A DNA stretch of 64,000 nt, from NCBI GenBank assembly GCA_009829735.1, contig CM020618.1, positions 21,189,346 through 21,253,345 on the forward strand, written 5' to 3'. This DNA comes from Pyropia yezoensis (Eukaryota; Rhodophyta; Bangiophyceae; Bangiales; Bangiaceae). The translations under genes were made by a program, and so were the position numbers. The stretch's first letter is position 1. Each line of letters begins with the position of its first letter. Below the pieces are notes generated by a model. That model was not told the DNA's origin and did no database searches. It saw only the letters and a list, made by a program, of their open reading frames with translations. Positions 45,399-55,883 of this stretch are shown piece by piece.

Positions 45399-47341
45399 TC
45401 GTTTCCCGCCGACTTGGCGTCCGAATCTGAGGGCGGGGAGGAAGACGACGAGTCCGAGGACGACGTGTCCACCTCCTCCGCCGAGGGTGTGGCGACCGCG
45501 ACGACCGGTCGAGACCCACCCTAGCGGCGTGAACGTACTTCGTTCGTAGCCGACTTCTTACTCGCATTCCTAACAAGTTGTTGGATGCGTTTACTCAACT
45601 TGGGGCAATCATATGCCCAGTGTCCATCGGAGTTGCAGTTCCAACACCGATTGTCAGTTCCCGGAGGGGTCTTCCCAACTGGGGAAGACGAAGGGATACC
45701 CTGGGAAGTTCCCACGGCAGCTACCACCCTGTCCTTGCGGATTCGGCGTGCCTCTTTCAACTCTCTGGCCTGGCGCGCCTCCTCCCGTTCCTTGGCGAAC
45801 TCGGACTGACGCTCCTGGCGTTGTTCCTCCCGCAACTTGCGGTAGGCCTCGCCTCTGCGGTAAGCGAACCTGGCCAACTCGGCCAGGGTCGCCCGGGGAG
45901 TGTTATGCTCCCGGGTCTCCATCCGGACTGACCAATGGAGCCCCTCCACAAACCGACTCTTCACCACAGCTTGTGGATGAAGAAACCCACAAAGATTGTT
46001 GAGCTTACGGACTCGCTCTGCAAAGGACAACTCGTCCTCCGCCTCTTCCTGATGGGCTTGCGTAAACTCCTCGACTTGAGAAGCCAACGCTGCCTCATCA
46101 ACCATGGCTCTCAACAACCAGTTGACGAGCTCCAAATAGGACGTCACCTCCCCAGTGCCTCCACTTGAGGAGCTGGGCATGACGGACATAAGTTCTGTCC
46201 GCAGGTCTCCCTTCGTAAACTCCTGTAGCATGTAAAAAGCCATGCCTTCACTTATGGCATTGTCGTCATAGGCTTTTGTGAAACGACGTAGGAACTCAAA
46301 GACACGGAGGGGGGGAGTTCCATCCCACTCCGCTTTGTGCCCAAAAGAATGAAGTGCATTCTTCTTCGCACGGCCCATGGCTCGGGCCTGGTCAGGACCA
46401 TACGCCACCGACTTGTTGTGGAGGGCGTAGGTCTCACAGTCAAAGATCCGCTGGTAGACCGGGTTGGCTACCTGGATCTTGGGCGGCACCTCACGTTGAG
46501 GGAACAGCCGCTGTGGCACTGGGGTAAGTCGACCCTCAGCACCTGTAGTCTGGTACGGCGAGCTTGGTGTAGCCGCCGGCGCTTCCGAGGGGAACTCCCC
46601 CGTGAAGGGCGTACGCCCCCCCGAAAATGGTGCGGCTCCCATGTTGGGAGTCACAGGGGTCCCCCCCTGTTCGGGGCGACCTGAGATAGGCGTAAGGAGG
46701 GATTCCCCCTGCGCCTGCGGGCTCGAAAGCCCCAATGCGGTCTGGACATTAAGACCATCTGGCAAACTCGCCACAATCTGATTCAGAATAGTATTCGTCA
46801 TCGTGACCACCAGGTCCGGCAAAGTCTGCCGCAACACATTGGTCGCCTCCCGACGGACAGTTTCCGCGAGGAGTGGATTGTCGACTCCAGTTGAGTCTCG
46901 GTCCGCCTCCGGGAGTCCACCTGAGGGGTAACCACGTTCCTCAGGGGTCTCAACCGGGGGCATGGGCGCGAGCCCATCGCCGACCAACGGAGGTCCGCCG
47001 TCCTCCGAAAGCCTAGTTGGCGACGGCTCCAAGCCAGAGTTGGCTCCAACCCGAGTGGAACCCGCGGGGACAGTACTCACCCCTTGGGACGTTCCCGTTG
47101 AGTATACCACACGGTGGCCAGACTTCGGCCCACCCACATCAGAAGTGTCACCCGAGTGAACTCCCGACTGAGTCGGGGTGGCCTGTTGCCCGCCCGCACT
47201 TCCAGTCCTGCTGGCTTGAGGGACCTCTAGTCCCTCTGCGACCCCAGGTAAACCCACCTGTGTCTCACCAGTATTCAAAGGCACTGAAGTACGTGCGTCA
47301 CCCGTGTACTCCCCGGACGACGGGGGGTCCGAACTAGCCAT
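45278..47341 (-). pseudogene. gag of element B
   Basis: Start at the ATG at 47341 (the longer frame uses GTG at 47365). It has the same layout as the A copy: disordered Gly/Ser/Pro region, gag core, basic region and CCHC knuckle (CWNCNSDGHWAYDC). It lacks A's amber stop but has its own TAG at 45521-45523 just after the knuckle (GAG in A). Past that stop the frame stays open to 45278, beyond where A has its TGA, showing that the ancestral gag ended with an acidic Ser tail plus about 40 further residues. Confidence 0.88.
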
Positions 47342-47460
47342 GTTGGCTGACGATCCGTATGACACGGTCCAAGTCCACCGTTCCTCTGAGACAGAGGGCC
47401 CCCTACACCCGGGTGCACCCGGAGGTAAAGTTTACTTCTGGCCCCTGCTGCTCCACCAAA

Positions 47461-47928
47461 TGTGGCAAAAACCACTGGCACACACGACACCCAAGTTGGG
47501 GCGGTGTACAAGGGCTGCCTCCCGTGTCGGGGGAACCGGAAGAAGTGCAAGTCGCACACACTCTGTCCCTGTTGTGGGGCAAACCGCCCACTGACAAACA
47601 AGAGGATGGTGTGTGATCCAACAGTTTCTTGGTCGGGACGGGGACGCAGGGCCAAGCCCCGCTGTCCCTCCCCTTATCCCCCCAGGGTCCACTCAGAATC
47701 TCGCCACTCAGAATCTCCCACCCCAGCACCTGCCCACCGGGCCACACGAAAATTCAAGACGATACATGCAGAAAACCCTCAAATCCAAGTTGGATTTACT
47801 ACTAAGCTAATCATCCCTTACTTAGAGAGTATGGACCCAAATGCATGGGGAGAAACGGGTCAGGCTAGCTGCCTGCCGCCCCTTGCATGGCACGTGCTTC
47901 CCCCCTACCTGGGGTCAATACTGCCACA
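47461..47928 (-). repeat. LTR5: 5' LTR of element B
   Basis: 468 bp with the same termini. It has lost one G in a G run near 47911 relative to the other four copies. It directly abuts a histone H3 fragment at 47929. Confidence 0.93.
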
Positions 47929-48162
47929 GTCCTTATCCGCAAGCTTCCGCTTCAGCGGCTCGTCAAAGAGACGGCCAGCGACATTGTGCCGGGCATTCGC
48001 TTCCAGACATCTGCTGTCGGTGCGCTGCAGCAGGCCAGCGAGGCTTACCTGACCGGGCTGTTTAAAAAGATCAACCTGTGGGCCATCCACGCTGGCGGGT
48101 TCACTATCACCCTCAACGACATATGCCTCGCGCGGCGCATCCGCGGGAAGGCCCGCTGGTGA
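47929..48162 (+). pseudogene. Histone H3 variant, C-terminal histone fold
   Basis: 77 codons and a TGA encode a complete H3 core from the alpha-N helix on: [58 protein letters not shown]. The H3 tail and the residues before LIRKLP are missing because LTR5 abuts directly. The sequence is divergent. HAG before loop 2 and the final Trp recall centromeric H3 proteins (plant CENH3s end in a similar W), but loop 1 is not lengthened as in typical CENP-A, so assignment to CENH3 is tentative. The missing upstream half is not at the other end of element B. Confidence 0.85.
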
Positions 48163-51100
48163 TATGCGTTCCATGTCGCGAGCCGATGCGCCGTGAGCGT
48201 TTCGGTAATCGGCGTGCCGCGGATTGTCCGATGGCGTGCTGAGGGGAGCGGGGACTGCGAAGGGTCCTTCTCTATGCTTGTCTCTGGCCGATGGGGCTGG
48301 GTAGCCCTGCATCTCTTTCTTACGTGTTGGTACAAGAATGATAAAGGCATCAATGCCTCTTTCTTGCATTGAATTACACTGTCTCTTGTGCCTCTGACGC
48401 GTATGTACGCCAGGTGCAGCACCTTTGTTCTCAGGTCGCGTGCTACAGGAGCGTTTGAGAGATACAAGCCGGGCCGAAGCAAGTTCTCGAGTCTGATAGT
48501 ATTCCCACTACGCGTCCAAGATACGAGCTGACTATGTTCACGCATACCCGGGTGCTTCAAAGGTACAGTACGAGTGTGTCTCGTTTTGGTGCGCCCCTTG
48601 AAGGAAAACGCAAGCAGCACATGAAAGCATGTTCAAGCTATTCACGACCCTCACACTCAGAGCAAGGTACAATCACATCGGCATGAAGCTGCTATCGATG
48701 GTGGACCAACACGCAAGGGACCTGACAATCCACCGCAGGGGATTCCTAGCCGGTAAAAATAGCGGCAGGCACGTACACCGCGACGGCGACCATAGCGTCG
48801 TAAAGAGCAGCCCCAATCGAAGCCGCCCACCGAGCAGACACGAAACAGCGCCTCGCGCGCACTGCGCCAGCGACCACCTCGTCCACCTCAGGCCTTGTCA
48901 CCGAAGTAGCAGCGGTGCTGCCAGCCGCTTCCCACGTTCTCGGAAACGGCGATGCTCAGGGTGTCGGCCATCGCGTCACGGGGAAGAAATAGCACCGAGA
49001 GGTGAAAGAGCAGCCATCCCACAGCGTAAAGAGACTCCATGCCCCCACAAAGTCGACGCAGCGCCGACAAGGTCGCCTCAGGCGGCAAAGTATCTTGGTA
49101 AGGCGCCAATGCCCCCTCCGTACGCCCGCAACATGGGCGCCGCCGACACCTGATGGCTTCATGCGTGGTGGTCGCAAGCCACCGTAATCACAAGAGCCAC
49201 CGCCCCCACAAATCCCGCTGCGACTACTGCTGGAATCGTCGCCGCCGCCCAAGCCACCAACCGGCAGACAAGCCAAACGACGGCGGTGGCGGTGGCCGCC
49301 GTACCCAACGCAGCCACTCAGCACAGCCCGGCGCGGGGCGCAGACGCCGCCAGCCGGCTGCACCCCCCCCGCGCGCCACTGGGCAGAAGAAAGGCGTCCT
49401 GCAGCCTCGCGACACGCGACGGCGACGCCGGCGGCGTCCGCCGTCTTCCCCGCCCCCATCCCCGCCGGCTCACCCTGCGGGCCCCAAGCTGCGGGGTGCG
49501 GCGGCGGCGACACCCTTCCAGCTAAGGTCAGCTCGGGACACCGATGCGGGCAGCTTGGGCGCCTTCCTCGGTGTCACGGCTGCCGGGAGCTTCACCGTGA
49601 GGGCCTCCTCGCACTCTCCAGACAGGATTACAATGCCAAGCACGGGCGTATCCACCTAGTAGCCGGCGACGAGGGAGACGATGGCGGCGGCGGGGGCTCC
49701 ATTGGCACCCCACGTGCACCCGCGTCGGCGACTGTCTAGCGTCGTCCCCATGCACTAGTTTACGTTATACACCAGCTTTCTGCGACTGCCGCTGCGGTTC
49801 GCCGCCGAGCCCGGCCCCATCGCGGCAGTGCGCCACGCCGCGGGAGAGAAGGTCAAAGACCTGACCTGGATTGAAGAGTTGTTCCACGCAGGACCATCAG
49901 CCTCACCGCGTTGCCTCAAGCCGTCGAAGAGGCCTGGACTGGAGGAAGAGCGTCCAGGTGACGGCGGAGAGGGACGTCAGCCTCTTGGTAGTGGCGGATG
50001 CTACAGGAAGGGGACGATGTCCACGACGGGGATGGGGGCGGCGAGCGTCACCATGGAGCGTGACGACGACGGCGCTGACAGCGGAATCCAGTGGTGGGCG
50101 CACCTGTGAAGTGGTCGGGTGAGGTTCCCGCCCACAAATTAGAGTGGACGCTCGGCATCCTCCGTCATTGGGCTGCCACTGACGTCTCTCCTATCAGTTG
50201 GGAGACTTTTGGGTCCTGCATGAAACGTCATGGAAAATGAAGAAAAAGGCCCGCTGCAGCTCACAAAGACTTGGCCGAAAGTCAACTCTCGTCTGGACTA
50301 CGTTTGAACGGGTCGTAACGAGCATCGGTGGGGTGGTTCTATGAGATTGAGGAAAGAAAAGAGCCTCTCGCGAGGTCTTGTGCACTAATTAGTACTGCAT
50401 GCTGTCGAGGCTGCCCAAGCATCGAACGTCGTGCACGATCGATGCAGTGGGTGCATAAAATCTGCTCGGCAGCAGCACGCCACTGTCGTGTCGGACAGGG
50501 ATTGTGCCAAGCCCTGCTGCAGGATCTCTGCACAATGCCACACCTTCGGCGACGAGGAATGGCATATGTGCACGCGTGTGCACGGCCGCGCAGTGTATGT
50601 TTGACTCCCTTCACGGAAGGGCTGCGGCGTGCGCACCATGGTGGAGCACCGCTTCCCAGCCGCTGGACCCTCTTCCGGGGCTATGGCGCCCAGTAAGGGC
50701 TCTTTTATTGCGCTGGGGGGCATCGCGGGGGTTTTAAGCGATCAGTCTGTGGTGGGTGCACGGCGGGCTTGACGGACGCGGTTGGCGAGCACGTTGTGGG
50801 TCTCTAGGTTGTCGTCGTGACAATCGTTCTGCCGCTTCGAACTTCTTGTTGCCGCTGACGGTGTTCCATCCCCGATGGGACCTGATGCCGTCACTTCCCT
50901 GGTCCTGCGCATGTGCGTTGAGGTGACGCCGCCTTCAAGCAATGGCAACCACTTGCCGTTCATTCTTCTTATGCACCTGGTCATGATCATGCGCAATGTC
51001 GTCTGCATGCACAACGAGGAGGACATGGCGGCCCTCTTGGCACATCTGTTGGAGCAGGTTCAGGGCATGAAGAAGGTGGGAAACGAAACCAGTTGGCTCG

Positions 51101-51503
51101 CAGGCGCTATGCGCGTGAGCAGAACGACCCAGGACGTCAGGCCTTGCATAATGGTACGCTACTGGTTACTCTCCTGCCTCCGTTGATTTGATTGCCGTGC
51201 GGGGTGCAGGGTCTTTTCTTGGCGAAGGATTTGGATGGTGTGGGATCGCCTACTTACTCTGTTTACATTGATCTAGGCCTATACTGTCGTGGCTTCCAAC
51301 GCCTGTTCTGTCTGCCCTGTTTCTGTCGCTGCGCACGCGCACAGGCATCGAAGCACATTCAGAAGCAGCCAGGGGAGCTCAACTCCGTATTGGCGTTTAA
51401 GATGCGGAATCCTCAGTCCCTGTCGTGGTCCTGGCTGTGTCGTAACCTACGCCTCCGCACGCGCTCCTACTTGCGGGCGTCTCCCACGCCGATCCCCAAA
51501 GTC
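48163..51503. other. No gene recognised
   Basis: About 3.3 kb. It contains the downstream region of the histone fragment, a GC-rich segment (about 49200-49560) with long ORFs in several frames, and ORFs at 48629-49153 and 50875-51186 (plus) without recognisable domains. I see no RNA genes. Confidence 0.45.
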
Positions 51504-53159
51504 ATGTCGTCTGAGGCTGCTGCTGTTGAACAAGCGGTGAAAGAGCAGGTGGATGCGACCCTTGTCACGCTGCCGACGCATTGCATCCCCCTCTTTACGC
51601 GCCACAGCGGAGAGACCGCCACGCACCAGGCGGTGGCCTACATGGACTTTAACTGGGGAACGCTCCACCGAGAGAGTCCCGTGTCGGCCCAGCTGCTGGC
51701 AGCTGCGCGGGACCGCCTTCTGCGTGGCATCGCCGAGGACGACGGGCCGTCGCCGGTCGATGGCAGCGCGACAGCGGACGCGGGGGCTGCACTGTCGCCA
51801 GCTCCTGGGCCGACCGTCCGCGTGGGACGCACGAGGCCGCCTACAGGCCGCGCTGGGCTCCCGGCAGGTAGCACGGCAATGCGGAAGCGCCGCTTGGTAC
51901 CTCCTAGCGGAGCTGCTGGACGCTCGGCGGGAGTGGCCAAGAGGCGGAAGACGGCCCGGTCGCTGCGGTCCCCGCGTGTACAAGAGAAAATGAACAGGGC
52001 ACACGAGGCTGTCGTGGCCGCCATCATGGAGGAGGACGAGAGAGCCGCTGTGGCGAAGCCCAGCGACCTGGTGCAGCAGGTCTCACCCAACAAGTTGTGG
52101 CCGGATGGCGGGGTGGTCGTCTACGCCCAGTTTCCTTTCCTGCTGGACCTGTCGTGGAAGCAGAGCGGCTCTTGGGTTGCTCTTTGTCGCAAGGCGGTTT
52201 GCTCTCCTGACGGGACCTCCCATGGCGGGACATAAGAGGTCTGCTTTTCTTTGAAGAAGGTGGCCAGCGGCGGGTCTGAGAGCGGCCCAGAGGACACATT
52301 GGACAAGTCTGGATCGAGCCATTCGGAGAGGGACGCGTCTTACTCGTCGGTTGGCGGCTCTGGGGAGTCCCAGCCTCTTGCTCCGCTGGGCGGCGGGACG
52401 GCGCGTGACATCGGCGAGACTGGTGCGTCAGGAGACTCGTCTGGCTCACTGGAGGGACCTTCAGGAGAGGGTGGTCCAGGCGGGGTCACTGCAGGGCCGA
52501 CAGGCCAGATTGGTGGGGAGCCCACCGGCGAGGGCAGTGCCCAGGAGGCTGACGGCGGTAGCGGTTTGTGGGCAATTGGATCTGTCGGCGGGACTGGAGG
52601 CGACCCGTCGGCGTTTGGGGCTGAGGGCAGTCCGTCCACGGGAGGGGCTGGTGGTGGGGCTGGCGAAGGGGGTGGAGACGGCCCGCCAGCTGGTGGGGCT
52701 GGTGGTGCTCCGTTGGCGGGCGGGGCTGGCGGCGGGGCAGGTGGCGGGGCTGGCGGAAGGGCTTGCGGCAGCACAGGAGACGGCCTGCTGGCTGGCGGGG
52801 CTGCCGCAGGTGCTGCTGGGGCTGCACGAGGCGGCCGCGCCAAACGCAGCAAGGTTGTGGGCGATACCGACCCTCCTGGGCCTCCAGTGCAGACGTCCAT
52901 GGGCCTGCACAACCTCCTGACTCAGGCGCTGCGCACATCAAGCGCCGCCATGGGTCTCGACGTCGAGGAGCACGCGTCTGTGACAACCCTGGCGCAGTCG
53001 CCATCGTCTACGTTTTTTATGACTTGTACTTTCTTCACGGACATGGACCTGGACACGGCGGACCAAAACGACTGGAGCTGTCAGACGGACAGCCATATCG
53101 TCGCTGCGTACCGCGCGCGTCCAAAGGTTGCACCAGCGGTTCGCCGGGCGCGCGGATGA
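51504..53159 (+). CDS. Hypothetical protein, possibly two exons
   Basis: Frame from the ATG at 51504 to 53159, broken by one TAA at 52233-52235. A 60-nt intron (GT at 52197, AG at 52255-52256) would remove the stop and keep phase; the donor is non-consensus, so a nonsense mutation is equally possible. First part: a compact region (about residues 1-80) then a basic segment with MRKRRLVPP and KRRKTAR (probable nuclear signal). Second part: Gly/Ala/Pro-rich, with GGAGGAPLAGGAGGGAG-type repeats, then an ordinary C-terminus with SMGLHNLLTQALRTSSAAMG. No family recognised. Confidence 0.35.
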
Positions 53160-54246
53160 CCACGTTTCTTATGTTTGTCTCCAATGCTTGCTTCCTATCC
53201 TCGTGCGTGTCGAAAAACCGTGCATTCAATCACCATGACAAGAGATTCCAAGAACGTTCTCGCGAGGTCGGCGTTGTCGTTGGCGCGGCAAACTTCGCCC
53301 GGTGCCGGTGGCCGTCGCCTCGGCCGGACGCGCCGCGGTCAGCAGGAAAGTGCGTGATCGCCTGTTTGCGGTCGCGCCCCGTACACTGCCGCTCCTATCG
53401 CATCCACCTGCCTGCTCTTCTCATCCCCCTCCCTGGCCACTGGCTCATGAACGTCCTTCCGTGCAGACCGCTGCTGTTGGGACATGTACCGCCACTCAGC
53501 ATTGACTGCCGCTGCGTGGATCCGGTGGAAAGTCGTCATGCTCGACAGCCGATGACGAGGCTTTTTCAATTGCGCCCGGGCAATGGACAGTCGTGCTTGC
53601 TCGATGGCGTCAAACCCACGCGTCCTCGAGAGTGCGCTTCTCGTTTCAACGCTGTGTCGAACTTCACTGCACGTCCTGGACATGAAACAAGCTTATCTGC
53701 ATGCATCTGAGGCAGACTTGGTGCAAAAGTGGTGCAGACTTCGTGCTTCTCGTGCATTTCTAGTGTCAGTAAGACAGAAATCTTGCAGGCTAGTGCACAC
53801 AAACACAGAAAAACGTGCCCCAGCTGGCACGTTCTTAGGTCCCGCGCACGTCCGTGCAGGGTCGTGAAACACATGTTTGCAGGCCCGAACACGAATTTTC
53901 GGCATCCGTATGGTACAGGGTTTTAGGCTCACTGCGCGGGGGCACCGCGCCGACGCCACGCTCATTGCAGGGGGATATGGGGTTGTGACCCTTCTTCGAT
54001 GCTGCCCATGCCCAAAGAGAAGTGGCAGTCAATGCGGCTGGCGAGTGAGTGTAGGGAGGTGGGGGGTCGGGGGGGTGGAGAGGGGCAGATGTTGATGCTG
54101 CAGCGGCGTGGGCGCACGCAGCACCCGCGCAGTGGGTTTCATACTGTGCGCCTTATGTTCTCGGAATCGGGCCGCACGCATCCGTTTTTTCTTGGTTTAG
54201 ATCGCATTCAGCCGTTTCTCAGTGCAGAACTCGAGTTTGAAGTGTT
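53160..54246. other. No gene recognised
   Basis: Overlapping ORFs below 120 residues apart from a 315-residue plus-strand frame (52763-53710) that mostly overlaps the preceding candidate gene in another frame. Nothing further is seen before the Tc1 element. Confidence 0.45.
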
Positions 54247-54275
54247 CAGGGGGGGGACAAAAGTATAGATCTGCC
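54247..54275 (+). repeat. Left terminal inverted repeat of the Tc1 element
   Basis: CAG8ACAAAAGTATAGATCTGCC; pairs with the right end at 55518-55547, with one substitution and one extra G in the right copy. Confidence 0.88.
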
Positions 54276-54385
54276 CAGATTCGATGTCGACTTAGCCCCC
54301 CCACGTCCGGAAAAGGCCACAGATTGATGCATTCAGTCGGGGGGGTCGACGCAACCACGCATCCTTCTTCGTCCTGAACGTCATC

Positions 54386-55429
54386 ATGGGTCGCCCCAAA
54401 GGGGCGCAGGAGGTGCCAGCGGCCACTAGGGCGGCCTTGGCGGCCCTTGTCAAGGCCGGTCTGACCAACCGCAGGCTGGCTGATGCCCTCGCGGTGCCCA
54501 TTGGCACCGTCAGCACGATTGCTGCGCGCGTGCGCCGCGGAGAGTCCGCCTCCCCCCGCCGCAAGCAGGGGCGGCCCCGTCTCCTGGACGCCAGAGGGGT
54601 GCGGCACCTCCAGTTGATGGTGTTCCGCAGTCGGCGCGTCACCCTGGAGCAGCTGACGGCAGAATACAACGCCGGGATGCCTCAGCAGGTCAGCCAGCGC
54701 ACCATCGGGCGCTACCTGCACCGCATGACCATGCTTAACTATGCTGCGGTGACAAAGCCATTTCTCACGCGGCTGCATGTGTCGCGCCGCCTGGCATGGG
54801 GTCGGACGCACTCTCCGTGGTCTCTGGCGGACAGGAGGAACGTCGCATTTTCGGACGAGAGCTCATTCACCGTCCGCCCTGCCAGGGGGGAGGCTCGGGT
54901 CTGGCGGCGGTCTCACGGGCGCTACCTGCCTGCTTGTCTGCGCCCGTCGTTCAAGTCTGGGCGGACAACACTCTCTGTATGGGCTGCCTTCTCCTCAAAA
55001 GGCGGGACCCCGCTGGCGCGCATTGTCGGGCGCCTCAACCAACACAAGTACATGGGCATCATCCACGAGTATCTGTTGCCCTTCGATGAGCAGCGGCACG
55101 GCGGGACGTCCAACTTTATGCTTATGGAGGACAACTGTGGGCCGCATCGGGCCATCAATGTCGGCAAGTACATGGCGCTGCATGGCCTGCGGTGCCTTGA
55201 CTAGCCGGCGCAGTCGCCCGACATGAACCCGATTGAGAACGCCTGGAGCGTCCTGGAAACTCGTCTTCGGGCGCGCGAGCGCATGCCTACATCTTTGGAC
55301 GGCCTCTTCACGGCGTTGTGTGAGGAGTGGGATGGTCTGTTGGACAGTTTTTTCCGTACCTTGTGGGAGTCGATGCCTCGTCGGGTCGGGGCGGTGGTGC
55401 AGGCTCGCGGGCACGCCACGAAATACTGA
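54386..55429 (+). pseudogene. Tc1-family transposase with one in-frame stop
   Basis: Frame from the ATG at 54386 to 55429 (about 347 codons), interrupted by a single TAG at 55202-55204. N-terminal paired-like helix-turn-helix DNA-binding region (AALVKAGLTNRRLADALAVP), GRPR AT-hook-like motif (GRPRLLD), then a DDE catalytic core: D in FSDESSF, D in MEDNCGPH, and E in NPIENAW exactly 34 residues after the second D, giving DD34E, the Tc1 signature. The stop falls in LD*PAQSPDMNP, where relatives have Trp (TGG), so a single TGG-to-TAG change inactivated it. Apart from this stop the frame is intact. Confidence 0.9.
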
Positions 55430-55517
55430 AGACAAAGCGGCCCCTGAGGCGTCTGAGGGCCACCTTTCTCTGACTCAGGGAAACGATCCGGGACCGATCT
55501 TGCAATTAAGTAGCCCA

Positions 55518-55547
55518 GGCGGATCTATACTTTTGTCCCCCCCCCTG
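55518..55547 (-). repeat. Right terminal inverted repeat of the Tc1 element
   Basis: On the minus strand CAG9ACAAAAGTATAGATCCGCC. It matches the left end apart from the G-run length and one base. Confidence 0.88.
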
Positions 55548-55883
55548 TTCCTCCCAAAACGTTTTCCACTCTCAAGTGAATCTCTGGATAGAATATTTAC
55601 AACATTAGGTGGCCCCCAGCGGAAGTCACATTTCAGTCCTGCTCGAACGCCCGCGTGACCTTGCTCGATGTCACCCTCAGAGCGCCGCGTCGTGGCCGCG
55701 TGGCCGCCTGGCAAGTCGCTTTCCTCTCACTGGGCCACCCACGCCTTGTGCACCCCACGTCCAACCACGCAAGCGTTGACACACCCCGCCCTGCCGCCGA
55801 AACGGTTCCGCCCTCCTCTCCTCCGTCCGACGCCTCTCTGGAGGCCTGCCCCATTGGACGACCGGCCGCGCAGTCTTCGCACC

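Larger units (their letters stand above)
28691..47928 (-). mobile_element. Ty3/Gypsy chromovirus, element B (outer)
   Basis: Full-length LTR retrotransposon on the minus strand, about 9.4 kb once the inner element is removed. Order in element sense: 5' LTR (47928-47461), primer-binding site (about 47460-47441), gag, pro, [element A inserted at 44525-34671], RT-RNase H-integrase-chromodomain, an antisense accessory gene, polypurine tract (29172-29160), 3' LTR (29159-28691). The two LTRs differ at about 22 of 469 positions plus one deletion, so B is clearly older than A. The 5-bp flanks do not match (CACCG at 28686-28690, GTCCT at 47929-47933), so no target duplication is preserved. Gag and pol each carry a premature stop. 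Confidence 0.92.
54247..55547 (+). mobile_element. Tc1/mariner-family transposon
   Basis: A 1,301-bp element with terminal inverted repeats of about 29 bp: left end CAG8 then ACAAAAGTATAGATCTGCC (54247 on), right end GGCGGATCTATACTTTTGT then C9TG (to 55547). Size and coding content are normal for Tc1. The flanking dinucleotides are TT on both sides rather than the expected TA. Confidence 0.9.

Noticed and set aside
28691..47928. An invertible switch bounded by inverted 469-bp repeats
   Set aside because: The alternating repeat orientation first suggested inversion. TG..CA ends, matching 5-bp duplications, primer site and polypurine tracts show they are LTRs of nested retrotransposons.
48340..48362. 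Histone-type 3' stem-loop after the H3 fragment
   Set aside because: A GGCA/TGCC dyad exists about 185 bp downstream, but its loop and flanks do not fit the histone mRNA consensus.
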